Shown here one piece after another: positions 23,288 to 35,181 of a stretch of 64,000 nucleotides of DNA (positions within the stretch are counted from its first letter, which is position 1; each line of letters starts with the position of its first letter). The DNA is from Incurvaria masculella (taxonomy: Eukaryota > Arthropoda > Insecta > Lepidoptera > Incurvariidae). The stretch spans positions 16,421,001 through 16,485,000 of the forward strand of contig OX335658.1 in NCBI GenBank assembly GCA_946894095.1. Reading direction: 5' to 3'. The translations under genes and the position numbers were made by a program. Below the pieces are notes generated by a model. The model was not told the DNA's origin, did not search any database, and worked only from the letters and a program-made list of their open reading frames with translations.

Positions 23288-23846
23288 CTAGGAGGTGGCG
23301 ACAAAAATGGTAACGATAACGTTAATGGCTGAAACTGGGTTCACAGGATAAAGACCAACCCTCTGAAGCTAAATGTGTCAATCTGCCTGTGCCAAGTGGT
23401 TGCGTTACCTAGATAAGGCGTCTGAAAAAGTAGTTATGGTGACAAAAAATATATATGTATGATAAGGTAAATGGCTGCAAATAACGAAGCATGAAAGTAT
23501 CATTACATACTTGCTTAACAATACCAAAACAGAACAAAGCTTTGGTTGCATTTCGTAGTTATAGGCGATTCAGGTTACAGATATAACTTAAGGTATTTTT
23601 AAGTATTTAATTAAAAAACCGACTGGTTATTGTTGTATAATTAAGGTATCAATGTTTCTAGACAATCAGTACATTTATCAGCAGGTACATACCAACATAT
23701 ATTTTATATAGCCAATCTAGATAACGCAACCACTTGGCACAGGCAGACCGACATATTTAGCATCAGAGGATTGGCTGACATGTGAACCGAGATTCAACCA
23801 TTTACCTTATCGAGACCAAAAATGTCGTGACCTCCCGGAATACTAG
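23288..23846. mobile_element. Foldback element with ~127-bp inverted arms
   Basis: The arms 23,288-23,414 and 23,717-23,846 match in reverse complement: CTGCCTGTGCCAAGTGGTTG is shared exactly, with GGTTCACA and CTCTGA..GCTAAAT blocks at matching spacing. The ends read CTAG. The interior AT-rich DNA has no frame. Confidence 0.8.
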
Positions 23847-25118
23847 CAAACGTTGAAATAAGTTAAATTAAATGGAAATGCCGACGAATTTGAATAGCTT
23901 GGGTATATAAATAATAATTCTCTTTACTCTATAATCTGTTTCCACAAGCACTATGTGCTTTTTTGTAGACCGAGTTTTCTGCTGTTTAGGAGAAATAAGT
24001 CACGCAACCAGAAGCTGACAGCTGACAACTTATAGCAACTAAGCTTGATTTGTTAGTACCTCTGTGAAATTAAGAGCCATCTAGCTTGGTAGTGTGCAGC
24101 CTAAACAAACTGATTGTCTCTGGACTAAGTTGCATCAAACTAGTCAAGGTTCCAGGTCCGCTCGGGTCAATTTCGTTAAATTTGAACCGGGTAAAACCAC
24201 AAGTCATCAGTTTCATCGCAATCGGATGAATGGTCAGGTAACACATGGAGAACAAAACATTTCTCCATTTAATCTCCATCGCTTCTTTAGGGACGGATTT
24301 TAAAAAAGCCAAAACCTTTAGAGTACTCAGGGAATATTTACTCTAAATTTCAAATATCTAGGCTTTTTGTCTGTCAGTGAGTAACGCCACTGTTTTATAA
24401 GTATGCATTAGCTAAAATCTCAGATTAAAAAGGAAGCAGATATGCCTAAACTAACGTATCTATTGGAGCTGACTTTGCGAACTAATGTGTGGAGCACAAT
24501 CGCGTGCCGTAACTTTTCTCTTCTGTGACTAAAACGATGGTAACTTTCTGATATGCTATTCTGTCACCACGGTTTCCAATTATATGATTGTACGCTATAT
24601 TATATCATCATTATTATTTAGATACAACGGGATATTAATGAGGATTGATTATACCTGGGCTTTTATCCGTACCGCCAAGACTGTCATTACTCAGCTAACC
24701 TCCACAGTGACCCAAGCATTAATCAGAAATGGCGCAAGACTCTTAACGCAGCGAATATTTACCGGGAGTCGATCGAAAGCGGGGGGCACTAAACCGCTCC
24801 CATCACTATTAACGCCGAGAGAACAATGGGCGGGTCCCTGTCGTGTCGTTCGGAATCGCGTTCGAATCTTCATCTAGTTAATGAAAGCTGCTGTAGTGCG
24901 ATCAACTCACGAACCGACAAGAGATGGTTTTGTTCATATTATATTTCTCTTTGCTGTTTATTATATAGCGCCACAGAATAATTAATAGTGCTAATTGCGG
25001 TCCCAATATCCAACCGTGAGGTTATGCGCAAAGGGAGACGCTATTTACGCTATTACGAAGTACGGAGCAATTAGCGCCGATGTAATGTTTTCTGTTTGTG
25101 TGAAACAAACACAAAAAA
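23847..25118. other. Unique, high-complexity non-coding stretch
   Basis: 24,650-24,880 and 24,960-25,080 have balanced composition and no recognisable repeat. Candidate conserved non-coding sequence in the presumed intron. Confidence 0.35.
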
Positions 25119-25168
25119 CAATATAGTAGGCTACATTCAAGTTGTCTTGACTATAGCCTACTATATTG
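25119..25168. repeat. 15-bp-arm hairpin
   Basis: CAATATAGTAGGCTA (25,119-25,133) and its exact reverse complement (25,154-25,168), loop 20 nt. Confidence 0.85.
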
Positions 25169-25948
25169 AACACATATGATCGACAAATAATCAGTGGCTC
25201 ACCGCTTATTTAACTGGAAAAAATGAATTTTCGAGGTATTCTGCAAATGCAGAGATCACCATGGATTTAACGCATGCTTTCTTTAATAAAAAATTAAGGA
25301 ATAATAGAAAGTCTGCAAAAATGTTTTTTTTATATACATCTAACTGTGAAACTTTAGTTTTAGCGATTCAAAAAGACGTCGCATCGGATAGGTATGTTCC
25401 ATCTCTCTCTAATTTACCTTACGGTCTCACTCGCTTATTCTTGCTCGCACACTCTGTCCGACTTGGCGAACGCATTTTAGGAGCACATTCGCGCGCGTTG
25501 GCGATGTTTGGACGTGTGGCATACTGCGGCCGGCTTTCCATACGATCACATGCACAGTTTGCACATACGACGGAGTTGCAAGTAACGACCACGTGACACT
25601 TCTCCTTTCGATTCGCAGTTCTGTGGGAACTGCGCACCATCGTGAGGTGATCGGAGAATCCTTTTGTCAAGATAGATTGGATATTTGATCCTTTTAACAA
25701 CGATGTGTGGATACCTACAGCTCTTAACTTTGCTGACCGCGCGGAATTACATTTCGCAGAGGATTGAAGATTTGAATTGGTTCCGGAAAATAAAATTAAC
25801 CGTATTGTTTGGATCCGCATTTGAATTTAAAGTATGCGTTGCTGACTGGATCTCTTTGGTTAGAATATAGTTTAACTGCAATGGCTTGATTGCAACTTAG
25901 CCGACATGCACGATATTTTTTGTTTACATAAAAAAGGTATGAATTTTT
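25169..25948. other. Unique non-coding stretch
   Basis: Overlapping open frames of 111 (plus) and 133 (minus) residues lie at 25,261-25,820. They have no recognisable domain and I do not call a gene. Confidence 0.35.
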
Positions 25949-26050
25949 AACCGACTTGAAAAAAGAGGAGGTTCTCAATTCGTCTGTATTTTTACATATA
26001 CATTTTCGGTGTGCATGTTTTTGTAATCGTCTCCTCCGTCTTGATCGCAT
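25949..26050 (+). repeat. Dispersed lepidopteran repeat fragment
   Basis: AACCGACTTGAAAAAAGAGG followed by AGGTTCTCAATTCGTCTGTA matches from memory a very common repeat end in moth and butterfly DNA. Class uncertain. Confidence 0.55.
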
Positions 26051-26139
26051 TTTTGTTTTAAAATGTCTCTAGCATTAGGGGTCACCTGATTAGTTCCGAA
26101 ATATTACTCGCTCTACTTGATCCTCAGATCAGATAAAAC

Positions 26140-26310
26140 TATGGTGAAGCGGCAATGAAAAATTGTCCGTGTTTTCCATCCCGAGCCGTGCTCGTAAAGG
26201 GAAGGTCCTGGTGTGGCACATATTCCTTCGAGAATGCCGTGTATCGAGCGAATGTAATGACAGGAGTTGTGTGGTGTTAGCTATCCATGTAAGGTTCTAT
26301 AAAAAAACCC
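26140..26310 (+). repeat. SINE body/tail, 5' truncated
   Basis: GTGAAGCGGCAATGAAAAAT, TCCGTGTTTTCCATCC, GGGAAGGTCCTGG and TAGCTATCCATG match the shared SINE body. Confidence 0.82.
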
Positions 26311-27074
26311 GACAGAGGGACACAAAAATATCGAATACGTCAAAATACCATCCGAAGCAAACTTTTGCGTAACACACACAAAAACTTTCCAACTATCAAA
26401 TCGCGGGAATTAGGCAAAACATCTCCAGCAGCGGCGGCAAGAAAGGTTGTCAAATTGCCCGGATAAGGCAGGGTTAGAAGACAAATTCGATGTGTCTAGC
26501 CGAGTTTACTCGGCGACGGATGGCTCCATTAGCTGCAAGATTACTACGAGCTACAGTTATCCTCAATTGTTTTGGAGATGGAACTAAGGCGAGGATCCAG
26601 TGCATTGCGAACGTGGAATAGTAATGGTAGCTTAGGATGCCTTTTGGGATACTTCAAGCTGCTCTATTGTGATCTGGATATAGATGGGATTGTTCACGTT
26701 TGTCGTACCCTCTGAGAGGAGGGATCTCGGTATGTAATCTTGGAAGTCACATTAATTTGAAGAATACGTAAATACTCATGGACTCTTATAGATAACTGTT
26801 CTTCTAAGCTAGCTAATAATGATAAGAAATTGAAGTTTGCAGGAAAACTGATGAAGTTAAGCCTTCCACTTAAACATCACATATATGTAGCAATATGGAA
26901 ATCATAGTTTTATTTATTTAGTAAGTAGTAAAAGGTTGTAGAAAGATTTAATGTATGTAAATACTGGAAAGTTTGCTAATTCATCAAAAGCAAGGTATAA
27001 GAAAGATAAGTTACTCCAGCCATTTTAGGAAAACAAGAATTTTCGGAAATTAAAAAATAAATCTTATTTTGCTT
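26311..27074. other. Unique non-coding stretch
   Basis: No repeat or gene recognised. Confidence 0.4.
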
Positions 27075-27163
27075 TCAGTCCAATGTAGCCGTGCTCACAA
27101 TGGGAAGGCCTTGGCATGGTACCTAATTCCTACAGAAATGCGGCGTGTTGGGCTAATATGTGG
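27075..27163 (+). repeat. SINE body fragment
   Basis: CAATGTAGCCGTGCTCACAA, GGGAAGGCCTTGGCATGG, GTGTTGGGCTAATA. Confidence 0.8.
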
Positions 27164-28620
27164 GTGAAGTATGAACAATTAATTTCCAGTTAAATTGAAA
27201 AACACCTATGAACATTCTGTACAGTACATCGGTACCGTCACACTGGTACAATTTAACCATTCAAAAAATGATTGTCAAAAGACTATCGTCAAAATTGTTA
27301 TTGACTTCATTATATTCTTGATGTTGTAGCGGTCTCTTGACTGCTGCGTCTTCAGCTTTCTTTACGTCAATACTAAGTGAATATTGTGAAGATATTGATG
27401 GAAGGAAACCAAAAACTCTTCTGCTAGTGGACTTTATTAATAATGAAAGTAATACAATGAAAATTAAATTAGAAGATTGGAAAAAAGGTGAGTCGCGTAG
27501 CTAATGCAAAACGCGTTCTCAACAACAATAGTTGCTAGGCAACAATTCTAGAAGAATGTAGCAGATGGCCTGCTACAATATATCCAACTAGAACACACGT
27601 TTTTATATATGATCTAGCGACCTGATACACCACCTTGCTAAATTGGTGACCCCGACCACTAAAGAACACAAGAGTCTTTCGAAACTGCTGCCGCCGCCCG
27701 GCTTAGCGTCTGGCAATAGGCGACACCTCACTTCCTCACTCAATCGCCAACACCGACATCCTACATCACCCAGCATCATCGATATTCCATCACCCAGCGC
27801 GATCGACCGACATCAAACATCAGGTCCAGTACAGCATCATTAATAAACGCAAACGGTCGTCATCATAACCGTAGATGGCGTCACGTGCCCGTCTATACTT
27901 AGTGAATATTATACCATCTTCGAACGAAGCACACCTCTTTCACTCCAGCCTGGCGAGCCGACTTTAACACCTCGCTAAACTGGCAAGTTTGATGAATGTA
28001 GATTCGAGTTTCCCTTCTGTTAGAGCGTAGTGAGACTTTGATATAAATCTTATGTAAGTGCCTGTAAATACAAAAAGCCATGAACATCCAAAAAATGGGT
28101 CAACCTAATAACAGTAAACGAGGTAGCGTAAGCGTTTCTCAACATGTCAACAAAAGCTAACGTAAGGGTACTATAAGGAACGAAAACCTCTCCAATGCCC
28201 CGAATACGTGAGACAGTCAGTAATAATGATTTATGCGTCTGACGGCTTCATACCGTCTCAGCGGCCCTCTGTCTTCGCATCGCACCATTTATCATCGGCT
28301 AGATCCTGTAGTGGCGCTTTGACATTTAATATTCCTGTAATAAGGTCTGCGCCGTCCAGCGATGCATGATTTAGTTTGATTCGGCACCCGCATACAGAGT
28401 CCCGGTCTGCCCTGTGTTCGGTGGCAGGATATTTTGAGCTTATAGTTCCCATTGTGTCATTTGTAAGTTTGAATTATAGTTGCAAGAAACAAATGCTGTG
28501 TGTAGAGGAATCAACAAAAATACTGTCGGATTATATATGATTGCTTGGTAAAAATAAGAACGCTTTCTTCTTATTTCTTATCGAAATCTCAAAACAAAAC
28601 ATGCCAAGTGCACAAAAAAA
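27164..28620. other. Non-coding stretch, possible retroelement remnant
   Basis: 27,640-27,840 reads AATTGGTGACCCCGACC followed by a proline/serine-rich open frame and then AATAAA. This resembles the leader of an LTR retrotransposon. Evidence is thin; the rest is unrecognised. Confidence 0.25.
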
Positions 28621-29020
28621 GAGCGGCTCGTAGCCTAGTGGCGCGGGGACTGGCCTAGTGTACCAGAGGCCTGGGTTCGATTCCGACATGCATCACTGTC
28701 TTTCTCTTTCCGAGTTCGATAAGTGTATTTCGTCACGAATGCGAGCTGCTCCATGGTTCGGAATCCATGTAAAACTGTAGGTCTCCTTCCCCTACTAAGT
28801 GGCAGGGTTTAAGTCCCGCCCCGATTGGTACCATCGCATTGGATGAAAAGATGGTCGAAGCGGCAATGAAAAATTGTCCGTGTTTTCCATCCAGTTCAAT
28901 GTAGCCGCGCTCATAAAGGGAAGGTCCTGGCATGGCACCTAGTTTCTTCGAGAATGTGGTGTATTGGGCTAATATCATAACGGTAGTTGTGTGGTATTTG
29001 CCATCCATGTCAGGTCGCAT
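28621..29020 (+). repeat. tRNA-headed SINE, full length
   Basis: Box A TAGCCTAGTGG at 28,631 and perfect box B GGTTCGATTCC at 28,674. The shared body and tail end in poly-A, which runs directly into an R1 copy. Confidence 0.92.
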
Positions 29021-29352
29021 AAAAAAAAAAACAAGTCGGACTCCTACACGAAGGGTTCCGTACCATCGTACATGATTTAACACCAAAAAAACACGTTTTG
29101 TTGTAAGGAGGTCCCCTTTAATTTTTATTATTTTGTTTATATTTACCTATTTGTTGTTATAGCTGCAAAATAAATACATACGCTTTGAATATTTCAGCTA
29201 AATACCTATTATGGTTCATGAGATACAGCGCAGTGACAGACAGACGGACGGACGGACGGACGGACGGAAGGACGGACGGACGGGAGGATCGACGGACGGA
29301 CAGCGGAGGCTTAGTAATAGGGTTCCGTTGGCACCCTTCGGGTACGGACCCC
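29021..29352 (+). repeat. R1, 5' truncated, fused to a SINE tail
   Basis: Begins ACAAGTCGGACTCCTACACG right after the SINE A-run, lacking ACCGGCC. It has a long ACGG tract at about 29,243-29,301 and ends GGGTACGGACCCC. Confidence 0.88.
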
Positions 29353-30321
29353 TTTTCGAAGAGAGCGTGTGCCCACATTATCCAAATGAAATAGCGTCTT
29401 AACAAAAAATAATTAACCCCATAGTTTTTGTCGAAAACCCTTCAAGCGACCGTTCCTGAAGCATTTATGTGCGAAAAAGCGTCTCCTAGTAGACGAAAGC
29501 TTTTTAGAGATGTCCTATGTGCAGGTTTATAAATGAGAGATATTATTGTGTCCGAAGGACCCAAATCCTTGGGCGGGCGACGTGCTGAGAAAATAAAGTG
29601 CCGCCTTCAGACCCGAGGTGAAACAAGGGGGGCTCCTGGCAATAATGTTTTAGTAAAACTGTGCGTCGACGACCCTCGGACAAACAATCCTTGACTGGAC
29701 CTTCTCTTGTTGACGCGGTACGAATTTTATCGACCTCTAAGGTCAAACATATTTCTGAATTACTTTTATGGAGTGGTTCATAAATCATGTTAATATTTTT
29801 TTCTTATATCGATTCGGGCTCAGTTAAACGTGTTAATTAAACTGACAATACTTTACGAAGATAATGTTTATTTATTAAATAGACAATACCGTATAAAGAA
29901 GATTTTTTAAATGTCCAAATGTTTTCTACTTTCGAAGAAACTTTAGGATTTAATTCAATTCTCAGTTTCACTTTGTTTTAGTGAGATACCACCGCGTATT
30001 TAATTCGCACTATATACAAGATAAACCTTAGTTAAGACGGACTACATAATACATTTCTTTTGCAATTTCATACATCGGTGCCTTAACGGTGTAACCAACT
30101 TTTGCTCCTCTGGTATAAAAAAATACTTCTACCATTCAAAAAATAACTCCGAAAATATTTAAGCATTAAAACACTTAATTGATGTTATCAAGCGGATTCC
30201 CATTGAACGATGTATTTGTAACTTATTGTTTCAATTTGTGGTGGGACGTTACGTACACTATACTAAAATCCATTATAAAGTACCAAAATCCAAAATAAGT
30301 TAAAAATGTTATGAATTGTGG
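29353..30321. other. Unique non-coding stretch
   Basis: 29,520-29,790 is higher-complexity sequence; the rest is AT-rich. No gene. Confidence 0.4.
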
Positions 30322-30480
30322 TATTGTATTTGTCAAATTGGCAGACAAGCTACACTCAGACAGGTCATATTTTCTTATTTTAAGGCATAATTAGCATTTT
30401 CAACAATAAACAGAACTACAATAAACATGCATAAATCTTACAATTTCTGGCTTATACCATCGTCAAACTTATTGCTTCAA
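30322..30480 (+). repeat. LINE-like 3' tail, copy 1
   Basis: TGTCAAATTGGCAGACAAGC, TACACTCAGACAGGT and CTTATACCATCGTCAAA match the reversed copy at 34,330-34,468. Confidence 0.7.
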
Positions 30481-31574
30481 AATGGAAAAAATCCTTTCAA
30501 ATTAATGTATTGTTCTCCGTGATGAAAACTGTGACATTATAAGAAAAGTTAGTACCGGCGCGAATAATTCTGTGATGAAGAGCCAAGCGATTATGGCGGA
30601 CACGGATGGTGGTTCACAACAGTGTTCAGTAGGCCTATTCTTGTATTTCCGTGCCCAGGAATCAGGAACCTTTCAGTCGTGAAAACAGCTTTTATATATA
30701 GTAGTTGTAAGCGTGATTTTATCAACGAATAGGGAGGAGAAAATTTTCGGAGTAGGTTAAGTTTAAAAGTTTTCGCAATATTTAGATTAGTAGGCATTGA
30801 AATAATAATATTCTTTAACGCAATACATCCAAAAGTACAATGCAAAGGCGGATTTATTAACTCAGGAAATTTCTAACAATCAACCCTATCATAGGGAAAT
30901 TTTACAGCTTAGGGTATGCAAAGAAACCAACGCTTATTACTTATTAATTAATTACAGAACAATATAAATGAAAACTAAACTTAAACTAAGCATAATTATT
31001 TATTTTCTATATGTTTAACTAAATGTAGGTATTCAATTCCAAAACAATAAATTGAATTTCTTTTATGAATAGTATACTAGGTGCTAAACATAAACATATC
31101 TATGTGAACATAAATAGATATTACAAACATAAGATGATACATAATTAATACAGATAAACTTCTACTTACTATACGTAAAAATATATTCTTTCATACATAA
31201 CAACATGAACTGAAATGAAAACAAAATAAAAACAATTATAACAAACAAACTCGCTACTGCGCCAACTAAAATGATTTTAGTCTAAACTTAAAGGTTGGCA
31301 AGGATTGTGAACTTCTAATATCAAAAGGCACCTCATATGAGTGAATGAAACTCAAGAATGAGTGACGACAATTAAAGAGCATATGTTCAAATTGTTTAAC
31401 AATGTTAAGAGAATGAACGACGAAAGAAAAACTAAAAAAATAATGATACGGATCTGAAGTGAGAGGGATTGTGGTATGTATTTGTATATATCATGATATG
31501 TATCATGTATGTATTTATGATAAGGAAGCTTTTAAGTTAAACTCGAACAGGGTGAATTATTGGAACTCATATAA
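30481..31574. other. AT-rich non-coding stretch
   Basis: No gene or clear repeat. Confidence 0.4.
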
Positions 31575-31651
31575 TATATATCCAGGAAATAATTCGGCCC
31601 GACAGCAGTCCAAAACGTAATGACCCGAGCGGAGCCGGATACCGCAGCTAG
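31575..31651 (+). mobile_element. Helitron 3' end fragment
   Basis: GAAATAATTCGGCCCGACAG then ACCCGAGCGGAGCCGG and CTAG before T. It is the same terminus as Helitrons A and B; the 5' part was not located. Confidence 0.75.
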
Positions 31652-32134
31652 TAAAATATATTTTTCTTAAGAAAGATCGGTGTCTACCTCGAACGTGTAA
31701 TTGTGTATGGCAAAATCATCAGTATTAAAAATCAAAATCTTAATAATACCGCAACAATATCTCACACATCGGCGTCCTAGTACAACATCGATTGGCTGGA
31801 ATTGCGGGCAGCGCGCCCCGTCTAGCAAATTTACGTCAAAATATTCAGCCGCTCCTTGATATTAATCACTCTGGCGACTGGCAAATCTAATAATGTCCGC
31901 CCGGCGCAGTTGACAGTGGCAGCTGCCTTTTTCAGGCCACGTCTCCGGAGCGAGCTCCGCTCGGAATATGACGGCGGCGGAGAGACAAGTTCGTACTCGC
32001 CCGGAAGGGTTAAAATTAAAGTTAGGGAGATCGGGTTCGCTCAATTGAATTGTAGTTCGCAGCCATTTCGCATAGTATATTCTTTGCCGGGATAAATGTA
32101 GGTATGTTGGAGAGTCCCGTCGCAAAAACCGAAA
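31652..32134. other. Unique, high-complexity non-coding stretch
   Basis: 31,750-32,100 is balanced and repeat-free. Open frames on both strands lack known motifs. Candidate conserved element. Confidence 0.35.
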
Positions 32135-32362
32135 AAAAAAACCGGCTTAGTATGAGACGGACTCGCGAACGAAGGGTTCCGTACCATCATATAATATTTA
32201 ACACAAAACATTTTTTTTTTGTTAAAGCAAAAATAAATACACTATCTGTGAAAAATTCAGCTGCCTACCTATTACGGTTCATGCGATACAGCCCTGAGAC
32301 GGACGGACGGACAGCAGAGGCTTAGTAATAGGGTTACGTTGGCAGGGTACGGAACCCTAAAA
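32135..32362 (+). repeat. R1, short internal form
   Basis: Both ends are present (ACCGGCTTAGTATGAGACGG ; GGGTACGGAACCCTAAAA). The T-rich middle and the ACGG tract are shortened. Confidence 0.86.
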
Positions 32363-32420
32363 AGAGACCCTTATGGTGTCTGTCGGTCACGATCGGTTTT
32401 GGTCCCGATTTGTTTCCTCT

Positions 32421-32800
32421 TTTTTTTATGTGACTGGACATGGATGGGTAATACCACACCTTCTGTCATGGTATTAGCCCAATACACCACATGGGAACTA
32501 GGTGCCATGCCAGGACCTTCCTTATATTGCACGGCTACATTGAACTGGATGGAAAACACGGACAATTATCATTGCCGCTTCGACCATCGTTCATCCAATG
32601 CGATGGTACCAACCAGGGCGGGATTAACCCTACCACCTAGTAAGTAAGGAAGGGGACCTACAGTTTAACGTGGAATCCGAACCACGGCCAGCCTCTCTCA
32701 ACGGTCGAATGGTCACCCATCCAAGACCAGACCGGACCCAGCGTTGCTCAACTTCGTAGAGCGATCGCCGAAGTGTCGCGCCACTGGGCCACTGAGGCTG
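32421..32800 (-). repeat. 5S-rRNA-headed SINE, full length
   Basis: Reverse-oriented tail TATGTGACTGGACATGGATG, body, then 5S head (GGTCACCCATCCAAGACC, CAGCGTTGCTCAACTTCG) and CCACTGAGGCTG at the outer end. Confidence 0.92.
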
Positions 32801-33013
32801 ATCATCACCTCATTATCCTTTTAAGAGAACCCTAAGGAAATTTTTGCAGACAAGTTTGTCGAAGTCATATGTATATTTGCGTTGAGTGGGTGTCACGCGT
32901 TTTGCTACGAGACGTGGCGGGCGCCCATGGGACTCGATATACGCTCACCCTCTTTCGCAGAAGCTCCACGTTAAGGTAGATTCGAATCACCATTAACAGT
33001 GAGTGGACACTTT
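32801..33013. other. Unique non-coding stretch
   Basis: Nothing recognised. Confidence 0.4.
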
Positions 33014-33192
33014 GTAGGGTTCCGTAACCAAAAGGTGCACACGGAACCCTATTAATAAGCCTGTGCTGTCCGTCCGTCCGTCCGTCCGTCTGTCACGAGG
33101 CTGTATATCATCAACCATAATAGATAGGAAGCTGAAATTTTCACAGAGGATGTATTTATTTTGCCGCCACAACAACAAATAGGTAAACTTTA
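33014..33192 (-). repeat. R1 3' half
   Basis: AGGGTTCCGTAACCAAAAGG, (CCGT)n and AACAACAAATAGGTAAA. The 5' end is missing; a Helitron follows 15 bp later. Confidence 0.82.
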
Positions 33193-33207
33193 AAATTATA
33201 TATATTA

Positions 33208-34233
33208 CTAGCCGTGGTACCCGGTTCCGCTCGGTTCAATGTCGTGTTGGATTGATTTCGGTCTGAATTATTTCCTGGATAAAAATAAACCCAACAGAAG
33301 GCTGGTCCAGGACTATGTATCCTTCTACCAAATTTAATCAAAATCGTTTGAACCGATATGGCATGATTTAATGATAAACATCGACTTATTCCCATTTAGA
33401 GCTTCGTAAACATTTGGGAGCGAATTTTAAAAGTATGTGCCGCCAGACCCTTACTGCACTGGCACAGCTACATAGAAATGGATACAAAACCAACAAAGGC
33501 GGGATTAACCCTACCACCTTCCTTACTTTTACAAAGTTTTATGAGGAATACGAACCACAGCCACATTTAACATCGAAAACGGTAACCTATCCGGAATCTG
33601 ACTGCGCCCAGAGTTGCTATAAGTTGATAAAATACGCAAACAAATCGGGCGAGTGGTTCAAAGTTATCGCTCTACATGATATCGTGGAACTTTCGGTAGG
33701 CCTTTTTAACACCTACAATTTTCAATTACATATTTTTAATTTTTCTCTTTAGGTTTGTATTTAATATTTAAAAATTGCTTACGCAATCCTTGCTCATTGA
33801 TCGCTCCTTATATTAATGAAAGCCGTATCAAAAAGTCCGTTTCGTGGCTTGTAAGAAGTAAACGAAGAAATAAAGGCAGATAGTGATTAAAAAGTAAGCG
33901 CCCCCCCCCCCCCCCTTAGAGCCGCGGCCCTCCCGCCGAGCCGCGCGGAGAATTCCGGTTTGTATGACAGCTACATCTTAACGTAAGCTGAACTGAATTA
34001 TATATAGCCTATCCTGTGTCCCGTGTATTTACATATACGTGTAGTAAGTTTCATCGAATTCGGATGATCGGCTTAAGAGTTATGGAGGAACATACATACA
34101 TACATACAGAACTGATTTCTAAAAATCATTAATTTAGTCTTAGTATCATACATAAAGTCTACAAACGAAGTATCTTAGAAAACAAAGCAACTTACTCCAT
34201 GAACACCCCTTACAGATTTATTATTAGTATAGA
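33208..34233 (-). mobile_element. Non-autonomous Helitron C
   Basis: On the minus strand it starts TCTATACTAATAATAAATC after A (34,234) and ends ACCCGAGCGGAACCGGG then CTAG before T. It shares with Helitron A the ACGTTAAGATGTAGCTGTCA block and the 5S-SINE-derived segment. A C15 run lies at 33,901-33,915. Confidence 0.85.
33440..33640 (-). repeat. 5S-SINE-derived segment inside Helitron C
   Basis: GGCGGGATTAACCCTACCAC, CGAACCACAGCCA and CCCAGAGTTGCTATAAGTTG follow the order of a reversed 5S-SINE, including its 5S part. It is better preserved than in Helitrons A and B. Confidence 0.8.
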
Positions 34234-34329
34234 TAACCCCGCTCTCGTCTCTCATCGTCTCCATGTAGTTAATTTTTATGAGATCGAATAGCCCTTGACT
34301 AATTATTAACTTGACATATTTAGCTTAGT

Positions 34330-34468
34330 TTTAATTATTTAGTAAATTTGACGATGGTATATGCCAGAAATTGTAAGCTGAATATATGTTTAATAAGAAA
34401 AAAATTACCTGTCTGAGTGTAGCTTGTCTACCAATTTGACAAAATGAAATACAATACAATACAATAAA
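34330..34468 (-). repeat. LINE-like 3' tail, copy 2
   Basis: Reverse complement of the 30,322 copy, with an (ATACA)n end at 34,449-34,468. Confidence 0.7.
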
Positions 34469-34500
34469 TTACCGCTTACGACCTAAGTTACAAAATGTAT

Positions 34501-34593
34501 TTTTTTATGTAACCTGTTATGGATGGCTTAGCCCAATACATCAAATTCCCGAAGGAATTAGATGTCATGCCAGGAGCTTCCCTTTGTGAGCAC
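34501..34593 (-). repeat. SINE tail fragment
   Basis: TTATGGATGGCTTAGCCCAA, AATTCCCGAAGGAATTAG, ATGCCAGGAGCTTCCC match the tRNA-headed SINE tail. Confidence 0.78.
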
Positions 34594-34600
34594 TACTTTA

Positions 34601-34880
34601 ACTAGATAAATATGTGATCTTGTACTACAAGAAAGAAAATTCATTTATAGTTTCCAAACGCCGAGCGGCTCGAAAACCTAGAAAAAACTTGTAAATGGGT
34701 GTTTACAAACATATATATTTTTTTCAAGAATATAAGCAACTTATTAAAACACTTTTACGGTCATACACGAGTCTAAGCTTTGATATTTAGATTGGTTTTA
34801 CCGGTGTATATGGTTAACCGACGCTGAGATAAAATAAAAATAATCCCAAAATGTTGGAGGTTAGCGTCATATGGAGCCTT
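34601..34880 (+). repeat. Dispersed repeat, copy 2
   Basis: Matches 7,566-7,795, with about 50 bp extra between the shared blocks. Confidence 0.7.
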
Positions 34881-35181
34881 AACATGTCGCATCTTATACA
34901 AAGCTAGAAGTAAGACAGAAGACATAAAACAGCGTAGCGCTCGCGTAGGGCTACATTTTAATAAAACGTTCGAATGTTGATCAAACGTCTGACTCCGCCA
35001 TCTATCAGTTGGAATCCAATAAGAGCCTTTCTCGCTGACCGTCGACGCCAGAGGGTATCGATCCGACGACTCCAAATTTGCATTTAATAACTGCCGCCTG
35101 CAACCGGAGGGGCGTGAGGTTGGCACTGGCGTTAATTTCTGACGAAGGCTGCGTATTTTTATAAGCAACGATAGTCAAAAC
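34881..35181. other. Unique non-coding stretch
   Basis: A minus-strand frame of 131 residues here has no recognisable domain. Confidence 0.35.

Noticed and set aside
25261..25820. Opposed frames of 111 and 133 residues
   Set aside because: No motif, both strands open, no splice or start support.
27640..27860. LTR retrotransposon leader
   Set aside because: Only AATTGGTGACCCCGACC and a short proline-rich frame suggest it; kept as a note, not a separate element call.
28621..28690. tRNA gene
   Set aside because: Boxes A and B are intact but the cloverleaf is absent and the SINE body follows.
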